From positions 62,001 through 126,000 of the forward strand of contig CAVZJG010000004.1 in NCBI GenBank assembly GCA_963775575.1: a stretch of DNA of 64,000 bases. The letters run 5' to 3'. This document shows positions 7,547 to 16,047 of this stretch, one piece after another. Position numbers and translations under genes: made by a program. This DNA comes from Roseiarcus sp963775575. GTDB lineage: Bacteria; Pseudomonadota; Alphaproteobacteria; Rhizobiales; Beijerinckiaceae. Each line of letters starts with the position of its first letter. Within the stretch, counting starts at the first letter, position 1. The notes below the pieces were generated by a model, which made no database searches, was not told the DNA's origin, and saw only the letters and a list, made by a program, of their open reading frames with translations.

Positions 7547-9430
7547 CTAGATTTTGATCTCCCGCCCGATCTCCACGACGCTGTCGTAGGGAAGCTCGAG
7601 GTATTCGCTGATTCGCGCGGCGTTGCGATTCATCGCGGCGAATAGCGCTTCCTGCCAGCGCGGCGCGCCTCGGCCGTCCTCGCGCGGCAAGATGGTCTCG
7701 TGGCCGATGTAGTAGGTCACGTCGGCAAGGTCGATCTGAGCGCCTTTGGCCTTGCATTGCGCGACGACGGCGGGAATGTCGGGTTTCTCCATGAAGCCGT
7801 AGCGCGCCTCGGCGCGCCAGTACTTGTCCGCTTCGCGCGTCACGCTCACGCGCGCTTCGGGTTCGATGCGCGGCGTGGAGACCACGGTGAGCGTCAGGGC
7901 GAGCACGAATTCGTGCAGCGAGCGGTTCTTGCGCACGTGCCAGGCTAGGACCGGCGGCGTGTCGATCCTGGCGCGTGTGAGGAACACCGCCGAGCCCGGC
8001 ACGCGCGCGACGCGGCCCGATCGCAGCTCGGCGACGAAGACGGCCGTCGGCATCTGCTCGGCGACGACTTGGGCGCGCACCGCGTTCGCGCCGCGGTGCC
8101 AGACCGCCATCACGCCGTAGACGGCGAACGCGAGCAGCAGCGGGACGTAGCCGCCTTGCATCACTTTCGCCATGTTGGCGGCGAAGAAGCCGCCGTCGAC
8201 GATCATGAATAGCCCTGCGACCGCGCCGGCGCCGGCGAGGCTCCAGCCCCAAATCTCGCGCATGGCGATGAACAGCAGCGCGCTGGTCGTCAGCATGGTC
8301 AGCGAAACCGCGATGCCGTAGGCGGCGGCGAGATTGTCCGACTTGCCGAACCCGACCGTCAGACCGAGGGTGACGATCATCAAGAGCCAGTTGACGGCGC
8401 CGACATAAATCTGGCCGTAGCCCTCCGCCGATGTCTGCTTGATGATGAGACGCGGCAGCCAGCCGAGCCGGATGGCCTGCCGCGTCATCGAATAGGCGCC
8501 GGTGATGATCGACTGGCTGGCGATGATCGTCGCTATCGTCGCGAGAACGATCAGCGGGGTGAGCAGCGGAGCCGGGCAGAGGCGATAGAAGACGTTGCCA
8601 TCGGTCGGCGCGCCGTGGAGGACCAGCGCGGCCTGCCCCGCGTAATTGAGGATAAGGCTGGGGAACACCACGCCGTTCCAGGCGAGGCGGATCGGCTTGG
8701 GGCCGAAATGCCCCATGTCGGCGTAGAGCGCCTCGGCTCCGGTGACGCAGAGAAACACGCCGCCGAGCGCCAGGAAGCCGGTCAGGCCGCTGGAGGCGAG
8801 AAACCTGAGGCCGTAAAGCGGGTTGATCGCGACCAGCACGGACGGGCGCTGAAGCACGCCATAGACCCCGAGCGCCGCCATGACGACGAACCAGACGAGC
8901 ATGATCGGGCCGAAGGCCTGGCCGATGCGCGCCGTGCCCTGCGGCTGGATCGCGAACAGAGCGAGCAGGATGGCCACGGCGGCCGGCAGCACGAACGCCT
9001 GCAGTGACGGCGCGACCTGCTCCATGCCTTCGAGCGCCGAGAGCACCCAGATCGCCGGCGTGATCGCGCCGTCGCCGTAGATCAGCGCGGCGCCGAACAA
9101 GCCTGCGGCGATGATCGCGGGCCGATGCCGCTTCTTCACGCCGAGCAGCGTCATCAGCGCGATGATTCCGCCTTCGCCGTCGTTGTCGACGCGCATGGCG
9201 AAACCGACGTACTTGATCGTGGTGACGACGACGAGCGTCCACAGGATCAGCGATAGCGATCCCAGGATCGTCGTCGCGTCGGGATGCGCGCCGGTCAGAT
9301 CCAGCACCGTCTTGAGCGTGTAGAGCGGGCGGGTTCCGATATCGCCGAAGACGATGCCGAGCGCGGCCAGACTCATGGCGGTCAGGCGCGGATTCGGCGC
9401 GGCGCCCGAGGCGGCTTGCTGCGTCGTCAC
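7547..9430 (-). CDS. kup: KUP system potassium uptake protein
   Basis: A 627-residue K+/H+ symporter of the KUP/HAK family: about twelve membrane segments in the first 450 residues, then a cytoplasmic C-terminal domain ending with the ELPYDSVVEIGREIKI stretch. The GTG at 9430 was chosen over an upstream ATG at 9640 because GGAG stands 7 bases before it and the family core begins about 20 residues later. In the very conserved GDIGTSPLY motif of segment 1 the serine is replaced: here it reads GDIGTRPLY (Arg34). That segment lines the ion path in the family, so the change may matter. No partner gene is adjacent. Confidence 0.92.
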   Translation of the reverse strand: MTTQQAASGAAPNPRLTAMSLAALGIVFGDIGTRPLYTLKTVLDLTGAHPDATTILGSLSLILWTLVVVTTIKYVGFAMRVDNDGEGGIIALMTLLGVKKRHRPAIIAAGLFGAALIYGDGAITPAIWVLSALEGMEQVAPSLQAFVLPAAVAILLALFAIQPQGTARIGQAFGPIMLVWFVVMAALGVYGVLQRPSVLVAINPLYGLRFLASSGLTGFLALGGVFLCVTGAEALYADMGHFGPKPIRLAWNGVVFPSLILNYAGQAALVLHGAPTDGNVFYRLCPAPLLTPLIVLATIATIIASQSIITGAYSMTRQAIRLGWLPRLIIKQTSAEGYGQIYVGAVNWLLMIVTLGLTVGFGKSDNLAAAYGIAVSLTMLTTSALLFIAMREIWGWSLAGAGAVAGLFMIVDGGFFAANMAKVMQGGYVPLLLAFAVYGVMAVWHRGANAVRAQVVAEQMPTAVFVAELRSGRVARVPGSAVFLTRARIDTPPVLAWHVRKNRSLHEFVLALTLTVVSTPRIEPEARVSVTREADKYWRAEARYGFMEKPDIPAVVAQCKAKGAQIDLADVTYYIGHETILPREDGRGAPRWQEALFAAMNRNAARISEYLELPYDSVVEIGREIKI

Positions 9431-9770
9431 TTCGAGGCTCCGTCGCAACCGGCCGCGCGACGGCGGCCCCGAGACCTCTATAGACCGGCGCCAAACCGGC
9501 GGGAATGGCCGGATCATGAGCGCCGGCGCGCCGATGCGAGCCTGCGGCACCGAAAGACGGCGAGCCGTCGCCAGCGCGATTGCGGCGCGATCGCGCGGGT
9601 CCGCCGGGCGATCGCGGATAGCGCGCGTCGGCTCCGGCAACGACCAGTCAACCTTAAGAAATTTAGCCGTCGCGAAAAGTCGCGACCGCTCAAATTGTAG
9701 CGAATTGTTTTTCGCCGCGCCAAGCGGTTTGACCGACTCTGTCTCGCGTCGATCACGACGAGGGAAGACG
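9431..9770. other. divergent intergenic region between kup and BTLCP gene
   Basis: A 340-base gap between two divergent genes. No gene was recognised. The kup side is GC-rich. Around 9650-9720 an AT-richer stretch with TTAAGAAATTT may hold the promoter of the peptidase gene, but no clear -35/-10 pair was found. Confidence 0.4.
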
Positions 9771-10385
9771 ATGACGGGGTGGGTTGCGCGGGCAGTCGCC
9801 GCCGCGGGTCTGTTCGGGCTCGCCTACGGCGGCTTCGTCGAGGCCTCCGAGCCGCAGGTGCCGCATGCGAGCTACGCTGCGGTCGGCGGCGCGACGTCCA
9901 TCCCCTACGGCTGGATCGATTTCTGCGGTCGCCGGCCCGAGGAATGCAACCTCGGCAAGCTTTCGCCGCTCGACGTTCGCCTGACGAAAAGGACCTGGGA
10001 GATCCTCAACCGCGTCAACACGTTCAGCAACGACGCGATCGAGCCGATCACCAATCTCGATCATTGGGGAACCGTCGTCGACCATTGGGATTACCCGATC
10101 GACGGCAAGGGCGACTGCAAGGTCTACGCGTTGTTCAAGCGCAAGCAACTCATCGAGCAGGGATTTCCCAGGCAGGCGCTGCTGATGACAATCGTGCGCG
10201 ATCTCGACGGCGAGGGCCACGCCGTCCTCACCGTCAAGACTGACCACGGCGAATTCGTGCTCGACAATCTCCGTGACGAAATCCTGCCGTGGGAGGCGAC
10301 CGGCTATCGCTTCATCAAGCGCCAAGCGCAGGACGACCCCAACGTGTGGCTGGACCTCGGCGGCGCGACCGGGACGGCCTCGTAA
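9771..10385 (+). CDS. Transglutaminase-like cysteine peptidase (BTLCP family)
   Basis: A 204-residue secreted protein of the bacterial transglutaminase-like cysteine peptidase family (LapG-like). Residues 1-25 form a signal peptide. The catalytic triad is visible as Cys116 (GKGDCKVYA), His150 (EGHAVLTV) and Asp165 (VLDN). LapG cleaves surface adhesins from the periplasm; no adhesin or GcbA/LapD gene is nearby, so the substrate is unknown. The ATG at 9771 has AGGGAAG just upstream. Related single genes are common in rhizobia. Confidence 0.88.
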   Translation: MTGWVARAVAAAGLFGLAYGGFVEASEPQVPHASYAAVGGATSIPYGWIDFCGRRPEECNLGKLSPLDVRLTKRTWEILNRVNTFSNDAIEPITNLDHWGTVVDHWDYPIDGKGDCKVYALFKRKQLIEQGFPRQALLMTIVRDLDGEGHAVLTVKTDHGEFVLDNLRDEILPWEATGYRFIKRQAQDDPNVWLDLGGATGTAS

Positions 10386-10525
10386 CCAAGCCGACGAGCC
10401 CGGCGGCGCTGCTTGTATTCCGCCTGCTGTATCTTATCTTGCCGCTGCTGTTCTCGCTCGTCGTCGTCGTCGTTTTCGAACGCGAGCGAATCGGCGAGCT
10501 TGTTCGCGCAAGAGGCGGAGGTTGA
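10346..10525 (+). CDS. possible small single-span membrane protein
   Basis: A 59-codon frame starting at GTG 10346 overlaps the end of the peptidase gene and stops 3 bases before pncA. It encodes one strongly hydrophobic segment (LLVFRLLYLILPLLFSLVVVVVF region) followed by a charged tail. No ribosome site is clear for the GTG. The hydrophobic stretch and the tight fit to pncA suggest a real gene, but codon evidence is weak and it may be chance. Confidence 0.3.
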   Translation: MAGPRRRDRDGLVTKPTSPAALLVFRLLYLILPLLFSLVVVVVFERERIGELVRARGGG

Positions 10526-10528
10526 GCC

Positions 10529-11170
10529 GTGCCCTCGAAGATGCCGATCTCAGCGAGCGACGTGCTTCTGGTCATCGATATCCAGAACGATTTCCTCACG
10601 GGCGGGGCTTTGGCGGTTCCCGACGGCGAGGCGATCGTGCCGCTGGTCAATCGCCTGATCAGAGCGTTTCCGCAGGTCGTCGTCACCCAAGACTGGCACC
10701 CGGAAGGCCACGTCTCGTTCGCCTCCTCGCACGACGGCGCCAAGCCGTTCGACGTGGTCCAGTTTCCTCACGGCGACCAGGCGCTGTGGCCGGACCACTG
10801 CGTGCAAGGCGCGCCGGGCGCGGCGCTGCACGAGGCGCTCGACGTCGATTCGGCGTGCCTGATTCTACGCAAAGGCGTCAACGCCAAGATCGATTCCTAT
10901 TCCGCTTTCACCGAAGCCGACGGCAAGACGACGACCGGGCTGGCGGCGCTGCTCAAGGCGCGGGGCGCGCGCCGGGTGTTCGCGTGCGGCCTAGCCACCG
11001 ATTACTGCGTCGCCTATTCCGCGCTCGACGCGCGCGCCGCCGGCTTCGAGACCTTCGTCGTCGACGACGCCTGCCGCGCGATCGACGCCGGCGGATCGTT
11101 GGAGGCCGCCTGGGCCAAGATGAACTCTGCGCAGGTGTGGCGAATCCAGGCGCGCGAGATTTTAGGGTAG
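10529..11170 (+). CDS. pncA: Nicotinamidase
   Basis: A 213-residue cysteine hydrolase that converts nicotinamide to nicotinate in NAD salvage. The catalytic triad is Asp17 (VIDIQNDF), Lys115 (ILRKG) and Cys160 (ATDYCV). The metal ligands Asp55 and His57 (QDWHPEGH) and His90 (DHCVQG) are present. The GTG start at 10529 is preceded by GGAGG. A cytoplasmic enzyme is expected. It is followed 8 bases later by a broken glutathione transferase gene and then queG. Confidence 0.93.
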   Translation: MPSKMPISASDVLLVIDIQNDFLTGGALAVPDGEAIVPLVNRLIRAFPQVVVTQDWHPEGHVSFASSHDGAKPFDVVQFPHGDQALWPDHCVQGAPGAALHEALDVDSACLILRKGVNAKIDSYSAFTEADGKTTTGLAALLKARGARRVFACGLATDYCVAYSALDARAAGFETFVVDDACRAIDAGGSLEAAWAKMNSAQVWRIQAREILG

Positions 11171-11177
11171 GGCGGCC

Positions 11178-11477
11178 GTGGCCGACATGGAGGCGGCGCG
11201 CGCCGGGCGCGCCAATTTGCGCTATCATTTGCTCTACCTCGGCCGTCTCATCGGCGCCCGCAACCGGCTGGCGGGCGAGCGGCTGAGCTACGCCGATCTG
11301 GCGGCGGCGGCGCGTCTTTCGTGCGTCGATAATCTCGGCGACGCGCCATGGGGCGAGAGCGAAACGGCCAAGGCATGATGCGCGCGGATCAGATCCCGTC
11401 CCTCGTTCCGCCCGCCGCTCGGCGAGCGGCTGCCAGGCATGGCGGCGAGCCCGACCTACGCCGATCTCGACTTCTGA
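11178..11477 (+). pseudogene. Glutathione S-transferase C-terminal remnant with in-frame TGA
   Basis: From 11178 the frame encodes the C-terminal helical domain of a GST (LRYHLLYLGRLIGARNRLAGERLSYADLAAAA, then GDAPWGESETAKA). At 11376-11378 a TGA replaces the Trp codon expected after ETAKA; reading on in the same frame gives CARIRSRPSFRPPLGERLPG and ends in TYADLDF before a TGA at 11475. The N-terminal thioredoxin-fold half is missing, since pncA ends 8 bases upstream. So the gene is both truncated and interrupted. A GST just before queG is recalled as a common order in Rhizobiales, which supports the identification. It might still be translated as a 66-residue product. Confidence 0.75.
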
Positions 11478-12604
11478 GGGGCCTGCGCGCGAAGGCGGGC
11501 GAGCTCGGCTTCGACGCCTGCCGCGTCGCGGCGCCGAGCCTGCCGCCAAGCGCGCGCGAAGGCCTCGCCGCCTGGCTCGCCGCCGGCGCGCATGGCGACA
11601 TGGGTTGGATGGCCGAGACGTTCGCACGCCGCGCCGATCCGAAACTCCTGTGGCCCGAGGCGCGCAGCGTCGTCATGCTGGCGATGAACTATGGCCCCGC
11701 CGTCGATCCCCTCGAGGCGCTCCGCCACAAGAGCCGCGCGGCGATCTCGGTCTATGCGCGCCGTCGCGACTATCACGACGTGATCAAGGGCCGCCTGAAG
11801 ACGCTTGGCTCCTGGCTCGTCGCCAGCGCGCGCCCCGAGAAGGCCGAGGTCAAGGTCTTCGTCGACACCGCGCCGGTGATGGAGAAGCCGCTCGCCGTCG
11901 CCGCGGGCCTCGGCTGGCAGGGCAAGCACACCAATCTCGTCAGCCGCGAATTCGGTTCGTGGCTGTTTCTGGGCGCGATCTTCACCGATCTCGCGCTTCC
12001 CATGGACGCCGCCGAGAGCGACCATTGCGGGGTCTGCCGCGCCTGCCTCGACGTTTGCCCGACGCGCGCCTTCACCGCGCCCTATCGGCTCGACGCGCGC
12101 CGCTGCATCTCCTATCTGACGATCGAGCACAAGGGGGCCATCGCGCCCGAATTTCGCGCCGCGATCGGCAATCGCATCTATGGATGCGACGATTGCCTGG
12201 CGGTCTGTCCGTGGAACAAATTCGCGCGCGCGGGGCGCGAGGCCAAGCTCGCCCAGCGGGAGGATCTAGCGCATCCGCCGCTCGCCGAACTCGCCGCGCT
12301 CGACGATGCCGGTTTTCGCCGCCGCTTCGCCGGCGGGCCGATCAAGCGCATCGGCCACGCGCGATTCTTACGCAACGTGATGATCGCGATCGGCAATTCC
12401 GGCGATCCGGCGCTGATCGCCGCGGCGCGCACCAGACTCGCCGCCGAATCGCCGCTGGCGCGCGCGATGGCGGTTTGGGCGCTGGCGCGCCTTTGCCCGG
12501 CCGAAGACTTCTCCGCGTTGGCGCGCCGATACGCGGCGGCGGAACCCGATGCGGCGGTCGCGCGGGAATGGCGCACGCCGCCCGCCGCTCCGGCGGAGGG
12601 TTAG
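11375..12604 (+). CDS. queG: Epoxyqueuosine reductase QueG
   Basis: QueG reduces epoxyqueuosine to queuosine in tRNA, using cobalamin and two 4Fe-4S clusters. The ferredoxin-like cysteine motifs are clear (CGVCRACLDVCP and CDDCLAVCP), as are the GFDACRVA N-terminal motif and the VDTAPVMEKPLA segment. Between the conserved N-terminus and upstream sequence there is no ATG, GTG or TTG in frame later than the two ATGs at 11375 and 11378, so the protein carries about 35 extra residues encoded in another frame over the GST remnant. The ATG at 11375 overlaps the premature TGA of that remnant. A frame from 11348 is also open. Function seems intact; the start is uncertain. Confidence 0.9.
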   Translation: MMRADQIPSLVPPAARRAAARHGGEPDLRRSRLLRGLRAKAGELGFDACRVAAPSLPPSAREGLAAWLAAGAHGDMGWMAETFARRADPKLLWPEARSVVMLAMNYGPAVDPLEALRHKSRAAISVYARRRDYHDVIKGRLKTLGSWLVASARPEKAEVKVFVDTAPVMEKPLAVAAGLGWQGKHTNLVSREFGSWLFLGAIFTDLALPMDAAESDHCGVCRACLDVCPTRAFTAPYRLDARRCISYLTIEHKGAIAPEFRAAIGNRIYGCDDCLAVCPWNKFARAGREAKLAQREDLAHPPLAELAALDDAGFRRRFAGGPIKRIGHARFLRNVMIAIGNSGDPALIAAARTRLAAESPLARAMAVWALARLCPAEDFSALARRYAAAEPDAAVAREWRTPPAAPAEG

Positions 12605-12680
12605 AGCCTCGCGGGGATCGGCGATTTCAAGCGGGTTACGCTGGGAACGGACTCGATACGGAGCCGCGCGACGCGACGCT

Positions 12681-12869
12681 TCAATGCGTTGTGACGCTAT
12701 CGGACTCGTGCTTGAGCTTTTCGATTTCGTCTTTAAGCTGGAGTTTCTTGCGTTTCAATTCATGGAGCTTCAAATCGTCGGCTGACGGGTGCGCTTCCTC
12801 CAGCTCGATCGCCGTTTCGATCGCCTGGTGACGGCGCACAAGTTCCGTCAAATGCGATTCGAGGGACAT
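12681..12869 (-). CDS. YdcH family small protein (DUF465)
   Basis: A 62-residue helical protein of the YdcH/DUF465 family, with the typical HLTELVRRHQAIETAIELEE start and the ELKRKKLQLKDEIEKL coiled coil. The function of the family is not established. GGAG lies 7 bases before the ATG. It is divergent from a second YdcH gene at 13089; such pairs are frequent in alphaproteobacteria. Confidence 0.88.
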   Translation of the reverse strand: MSLESHLTELVRRHQAIETAIELEEAHPSADDLKLHELKRKKLQLKDEIEKLKHESDSVTTH

Positions 12870-13088
12870 GGGCAGACTCCGTTTCCTTATCGACGACGAA
12901 AGTGTGACACATCGGGCGCGCCATGCAAGCCCGAATTTGACCGCTTGCCGATCAATTCATAGCCGCTGTCGCGGGCATTTTAGCGGCGCCGCGGGCAGGG
13001 TCGCGGCGGCCTTGCGAACTTGCGCTTGGGATCGCATATTCGCGCCGCCGCCCGCTTGGCGGGCGCGGCCGATTCGGGCGAAACAATC

Positions 13089-13310
13089 ATGGCGCAACAG
13101 AATTTGAGCGACGAAGAGCGCGCCGTTCTGTCCGGTCAATTGGAGCGGCTGCGCGAAGAGCAGCGCGACCTCGACGCCGCCATCGACGCGTTGCGCGAAG
13201 CCGGCGAGGGCGACCGGTTGCAGTTGCAGCGGCTGAAGAAGCGCAAGCTCGCGTTGCGCGACCGATTGACGCAACTCGAGGACGCGCTGACCCCGGACAT
13301 CATCGCCTGA
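13089..13310 (+). CDS. YdcH family small protein (DUF465)
   Basis: A 73-residue protein that is almost wholly coiled coil (LERLREEQRDLDAAIDALRE, then RLKKRKLALRDRLTQLED). It is related to the divergent gene at 12681-12869. The ATG at 13089 begins the conserved region; a frame from 13020 is open but unsupported. The IS1595 element at 13330 is inserted 20 bases after its stop, in what was a hairpin (GCGCCG, T6, CCGGCGC), so its terminator may be damaged. Confidence 0.85.
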   Translation: MAQQNLSDEERAVLSGQLERLREEQRDLDAAIDALREAGEGDRLQLQRLKKRKLALRDRLTQLEDALTPDIIA

Positions 13311-13321
13311 GGGGGGCGCCG

Positions 13322-13329
13322 TTTTTTCC
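13322..13329. repeat. 8-bp target-site duplication of the outer IS1595 element
   Basis: TTTTTTCC at 13322-13329 is repeated exactly at 16473-16480, directly outside the two inverted ends of the element. IS1595 elements make 8-bp duplications, so this marks one clean insertion. Confidence 0.92.
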
Positions 13330-13391
13330 GGCAATTATATACTTGACTTAGGAAGCGGCTTATGTCATATTGAATTCATTGGAGAAACCCG

Positions 13392-14333
13392 ATGACTGAC
13401 ATGTCCGCCCCTCACTTTCACGACGAAGACGCCGCCCGCGAGCATATCGAGGCTTCGCGCTGGCCAAATGGCGTGAATTGCCCGCTTTGCGGTTCCCTCA
13501 ACGTCATGCAGATGGGCGGGAAAACCCAAGCCGGGATGTTCCTTTGCCGCGATTGCACGGGCAAATTCACTTGCCGCACGGGGACCGTGATGGAGCGCTC
13601 GCATATCCCGCTTCACAAGTGGTTGCTCGCGATGATGCTGCTTTCGTCGAGCAAGAAAGGCATGTCGGCGCACCAAATGCACCGCATGATGGGCATCACC
13701 TATAAGAGCGCTTGGTTTCTTTGCCATCGCGTTCGCGAAGCCATGGGCGACGATGCTCCGGCGTCTAAGGGCGGTCTCGGCGGCGCTGGCAAGATCGTCG
13801 AAGTCGACGAAGCCTACATCGGCGGCGCGAGCAAAAACCGTGCGCACGGCAAACCGGCGCCGAAGAAAGCCGTCGTCTCGCTTATCGAACGTGACGGACG
13901 CGCGGCGTCTTTCCATGTCGCCAGCGTCACCGCGAAAACCATTCGCCCTATCATCGTAAGGCACGTCAGCCGCGCCAGCGCGCTCATGACCGACGAGTCA
14001 AACCTCTATACGAAACTTGGCCGCGAATTCGCGTCACATGAGGCTGTCGACCACTCGCGCGACGAATATGCCTATTACGACAAAAAGACCGATCGCGTCG
14101 TTTCAATCAACGTCTCTGAGAATTTCTACAGCATCCTAAAGCGGGGGATCACGGGCGTTTATCATTCCGTGAGCGAGGCGCATTTGCACCGCTACCTCAA
14201 GGAATTCGATTTCCGCTATAACAACCGCTCTGGCCTCGGCGTCGAGGATGACGAACGCGCCGCCAAAGCGCTTAAGGGCGTCGAAGGCAAGCGGTTAACC
14301 TATAACCAGCCTCGTCAAGCCGCCTACCACTAA
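13392..14333 (+). CDS. IS1595 family transposase (ISXO2-like DDE domain)
   Basis: A 313-residue transposase. The N-terminal zinc ribbon shows CPLCGS and CRDC pairs (about residues 35-60), and the ISXO2-like DDE domain shows VDEAYIGG, MTDESNLY and the SENFYSILKRG motif. The ATG at 13392 lies 62 bases inside the left inverted repeat. It appears intact and could mobilise this element. Confidence 0.92.
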   Translation: MTDMSAPHFHDEDAAREHIEASRWPNGVNCPLCGSLNVMQMGGKTQAGMFLCRDCTGKFTCRTGTVMERSHIPLHKWLLAMMLLSSSKKGMSAHQMHRMMGITYKSAWFLCHRVREAMGDDAPASKGGLGGAGKIVEVDEAYIGGASKNRAHGKPAPKKAVVSLIERDGRAASFHVASVTAKTIRPIIVRHVSRASALMTDESNLYTKLGREFASHEAVDHSRDEYAYYDKKTDRVVSINVSENFYSILKRGITGVYHSVSEAHLHRYLKEFDFRYNNRSGLGVEDDERAAKALKGVEGKRLTYNQPRQAAYH

Positions 14334-14411
14334 GCCGATCTGGGAACCGCCGGAAAAGCGAGGGCGCGCGCCCGACACTCGCCGGCGCCGACGTTTCGCG
14401 AAGGACTAATT

Positions 14412-14573
14412 TCAGTCCTTTGCTTTCGGCGGTCGGCCGCGCTTTTTCGGACTCGCGCTTGCCTTCGCGCTGAGCTTATGATCGGGCGGAGTGGCGAGAA
14501 CGCGAGCCAGCGTCGCATGATAGCGGCGCGCGATTTCGTTTTCGTCGTATTGGGCGCTTTCCTTGTCGCTCAT
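14412..14573 (-). CDS. small AT-hook protein carried by the IS1595 element
   Basis: A 53-residue frame on the minus strand, divergent from the HEPN cargo gene with 14 bases between the two start codons. It starts MSDKESAQYDENEIARRYHA and ends in SPKKRGRPPKAKD, an AT-hook core (RGRP with flanking Lys) that should bind the minor groove of AT-rich DNA. No strong ribosome site is seen. Its place inside the element suggests a regulator of the cargo or a transposition accessory; both are inference. Confidence 0.55.
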   Translation of the reverse strand: MSDKESAQYDENEIARRYHATLARVLATPPDHKLSAKASASPKKRGRPPKAKD

Positions 14574-14955
14574 GGACAAAGCATAACATGGAAGACCCGC
14601 TCAAACCAGACAATTCCACCTACGCCAGGATGGAACGACTCCGCTTGATTTTACAAGAACGTCTTGCAGAGCGCGACCGAGTTTTACTTCAATTTGGGAA
14701 CACCATGCTTGCATGGAGCCACGTAGAATATTGGATGTATGTTTGGTTTCGACTAATAACCGAGATGCCCGCAGAACGCAGTTGGCGTATCTTTTACAGT
14801 CAGAGCAGTTTTAGTTCAAGAGCGGATCTACTGAACGCGGCGCTATCGGACCAACATCCTCCAACTGTATTGACACTTTTTATTCGAAAAGCGATAAAGA
14901 AAGCGAAACAATACGCCGTCTTTCGTAATATGATCGCGCATGGCCAGCCGTCAAC

Positions 14956-16047
14956 CGTGCCTATCCGGTTAACGCAGACACCCCCTAGATGTAGGGTGCG
15001 TCCACGCGCCGGAATAAAGGTCGGCATAGGTCGGCGCCTCAACCCCGCCCGCGATGCCGAGCAGCGAGCGGAAGGCGTTGAACGGGTAGAACCGCCTGTT
15101 GAAGCGGAACGTGAACTCATTGAGGTAGGCTTGTAGGTGCTTCGCGCTCACGCCGTGGTGGATGCCGTTGAGCCAGGCCTTCAAATTGGAGAAGACGAGG
15201 TGGATCATCGGCATGAACTGTTCGACCATTTCGGGGTCGCCGCATTCGGCAATTGCATGGTGGTCGTAGCCCCGCTTGCGCAAGCTGGCATAGCCGCTCC
15301 AATCGTCGGTGACGATCAGCGAGCCTGGCATGACGGCGCTCTCGACAAAGCCACACAAGGAATCGGCGCCGCGGTCAGCAGCGATGGCCAGTCGTACTCG
15401 ACCGGCATAGCGGCCATCCTTCCGCTTGTCTTGTGCCGTGCCCGGCTTCCGGCGGCGAACCTCGACAGCGGCGGCCACCAGCGTTTTGTGGTGGATGCCC
15501 CGGCCTTCGCCGCGCGTCCTTCCACCGACCCACGTCTCATCAACCTCCACATGCTCTTTTGGCCGACCACCAATGCGGTCCTGGTCCGGCCGCACCATGC
15601 CCGCGCGCAGTTTGTGCAGGATGCCGAAGGCCGTTTCGTATCGTGTCAGCCCGAGTTGCCGCTGAAACTGCACCGCCGACATGCCCGGCGTTTGGCTGGC
15701 GACGAGGTACGCGGCCCAGAACCAGACGCTGAGCGGCGTATGACTGCGTTCCATGACCGTGCCGACCAGGAGACCGGCCTGGCGGCGGCACGCACGGCAC
15801 TCCAGAACACCCGGTCGGGTGACAATGCGGAAGGGCTCGGCGATCAGGCCGCAATGCGGGCAGACAAAGCCGTCAGGCCAACGCGCGCGCCCAAGATAGG
15901 CAGCGCACGCCGCGTCATCGGGAAACAGCTGCTGAAACTCGGGGAGCGATTGGGGAAAAGCCAGATCGTCGCGCTGCTGGACGTCCATGGTCGCCATGAT
16001 GCCCGACGCTAGCCCTGGTGGGTGTCTGCGTCAACCGGATAGGCACG
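14956..16047 (-). mobile_element. nested IS1595-family insertion sequence (1092 bp)
   Basis: The ends are inverted repeats starting CGTGCCTATCCGGTT (14956; complement ends at 16047), with one mismatch over about 28 bases. The exact 8-bp duplication CCGTCAAC flanks it (14948-14955 and 16048-16055). It encodes one transposase on the minus strand and sits in the HEPN cargo gene of the outer element. Its transposase and ends differ clearly from those of the outer element. Confidence 0.93.
14969..15997 (-). CDS. IS1595 family transposase (nested element)
   Basis: A 342-residue transposase with an N-terminal zinc ribbon (CPHCG and CRAC pairs), then the ISXO2-like DDE motifs VDETWVGG, VTDDWSGY and a C-terminal HLVFSNLKAWLNGIHHGVS segment. 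The first ATG (15997) is used; a second ATG lies three codons in. The stop is located within the left inverted repeat, so the protein uses nearly the whole element. It appears intact. Confidence 0.92.
   Translation of the reverse strand: MATMDVQQRDDLAFPQSLPEFQQLFPDDAACAAYLGRARWPDGFVCPHCGLIAEPFRIVTRPGVLECRACRRQAGLLVGTVMERSHTPLSVWFWAAYLVASQTPGMSAVQFQRQLGLTRYETAFGILHKLRAGMVRPDQDRIGGRPKEHVEVDETWVGGRTRGEGRGIHHKTLVAAAVEVRRRKPGTAQDKRKDGRYAGRVRLAIAADRGADSLCGFVESAVMPGSLIVTDDWSGYASLRKRGYDHHAIAECGDPEMVEQFMPMIHLVFSNLKAWLNGIHHGVSAKHLQAYLNEFTFRFNRRFYPFNAFRSLLGIAGGVEAPTYADLYSGAWTHPTSRGCLR

Noticed and set aside
11376..11378. In-frame TGA of the GST remnant as a selenocysteine codon
   Set aside because: The position is a Trp in the family, the gene lacks its N-terminal half and no SECIS-like hairpin follows. 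A nonsense mutation is simpler.
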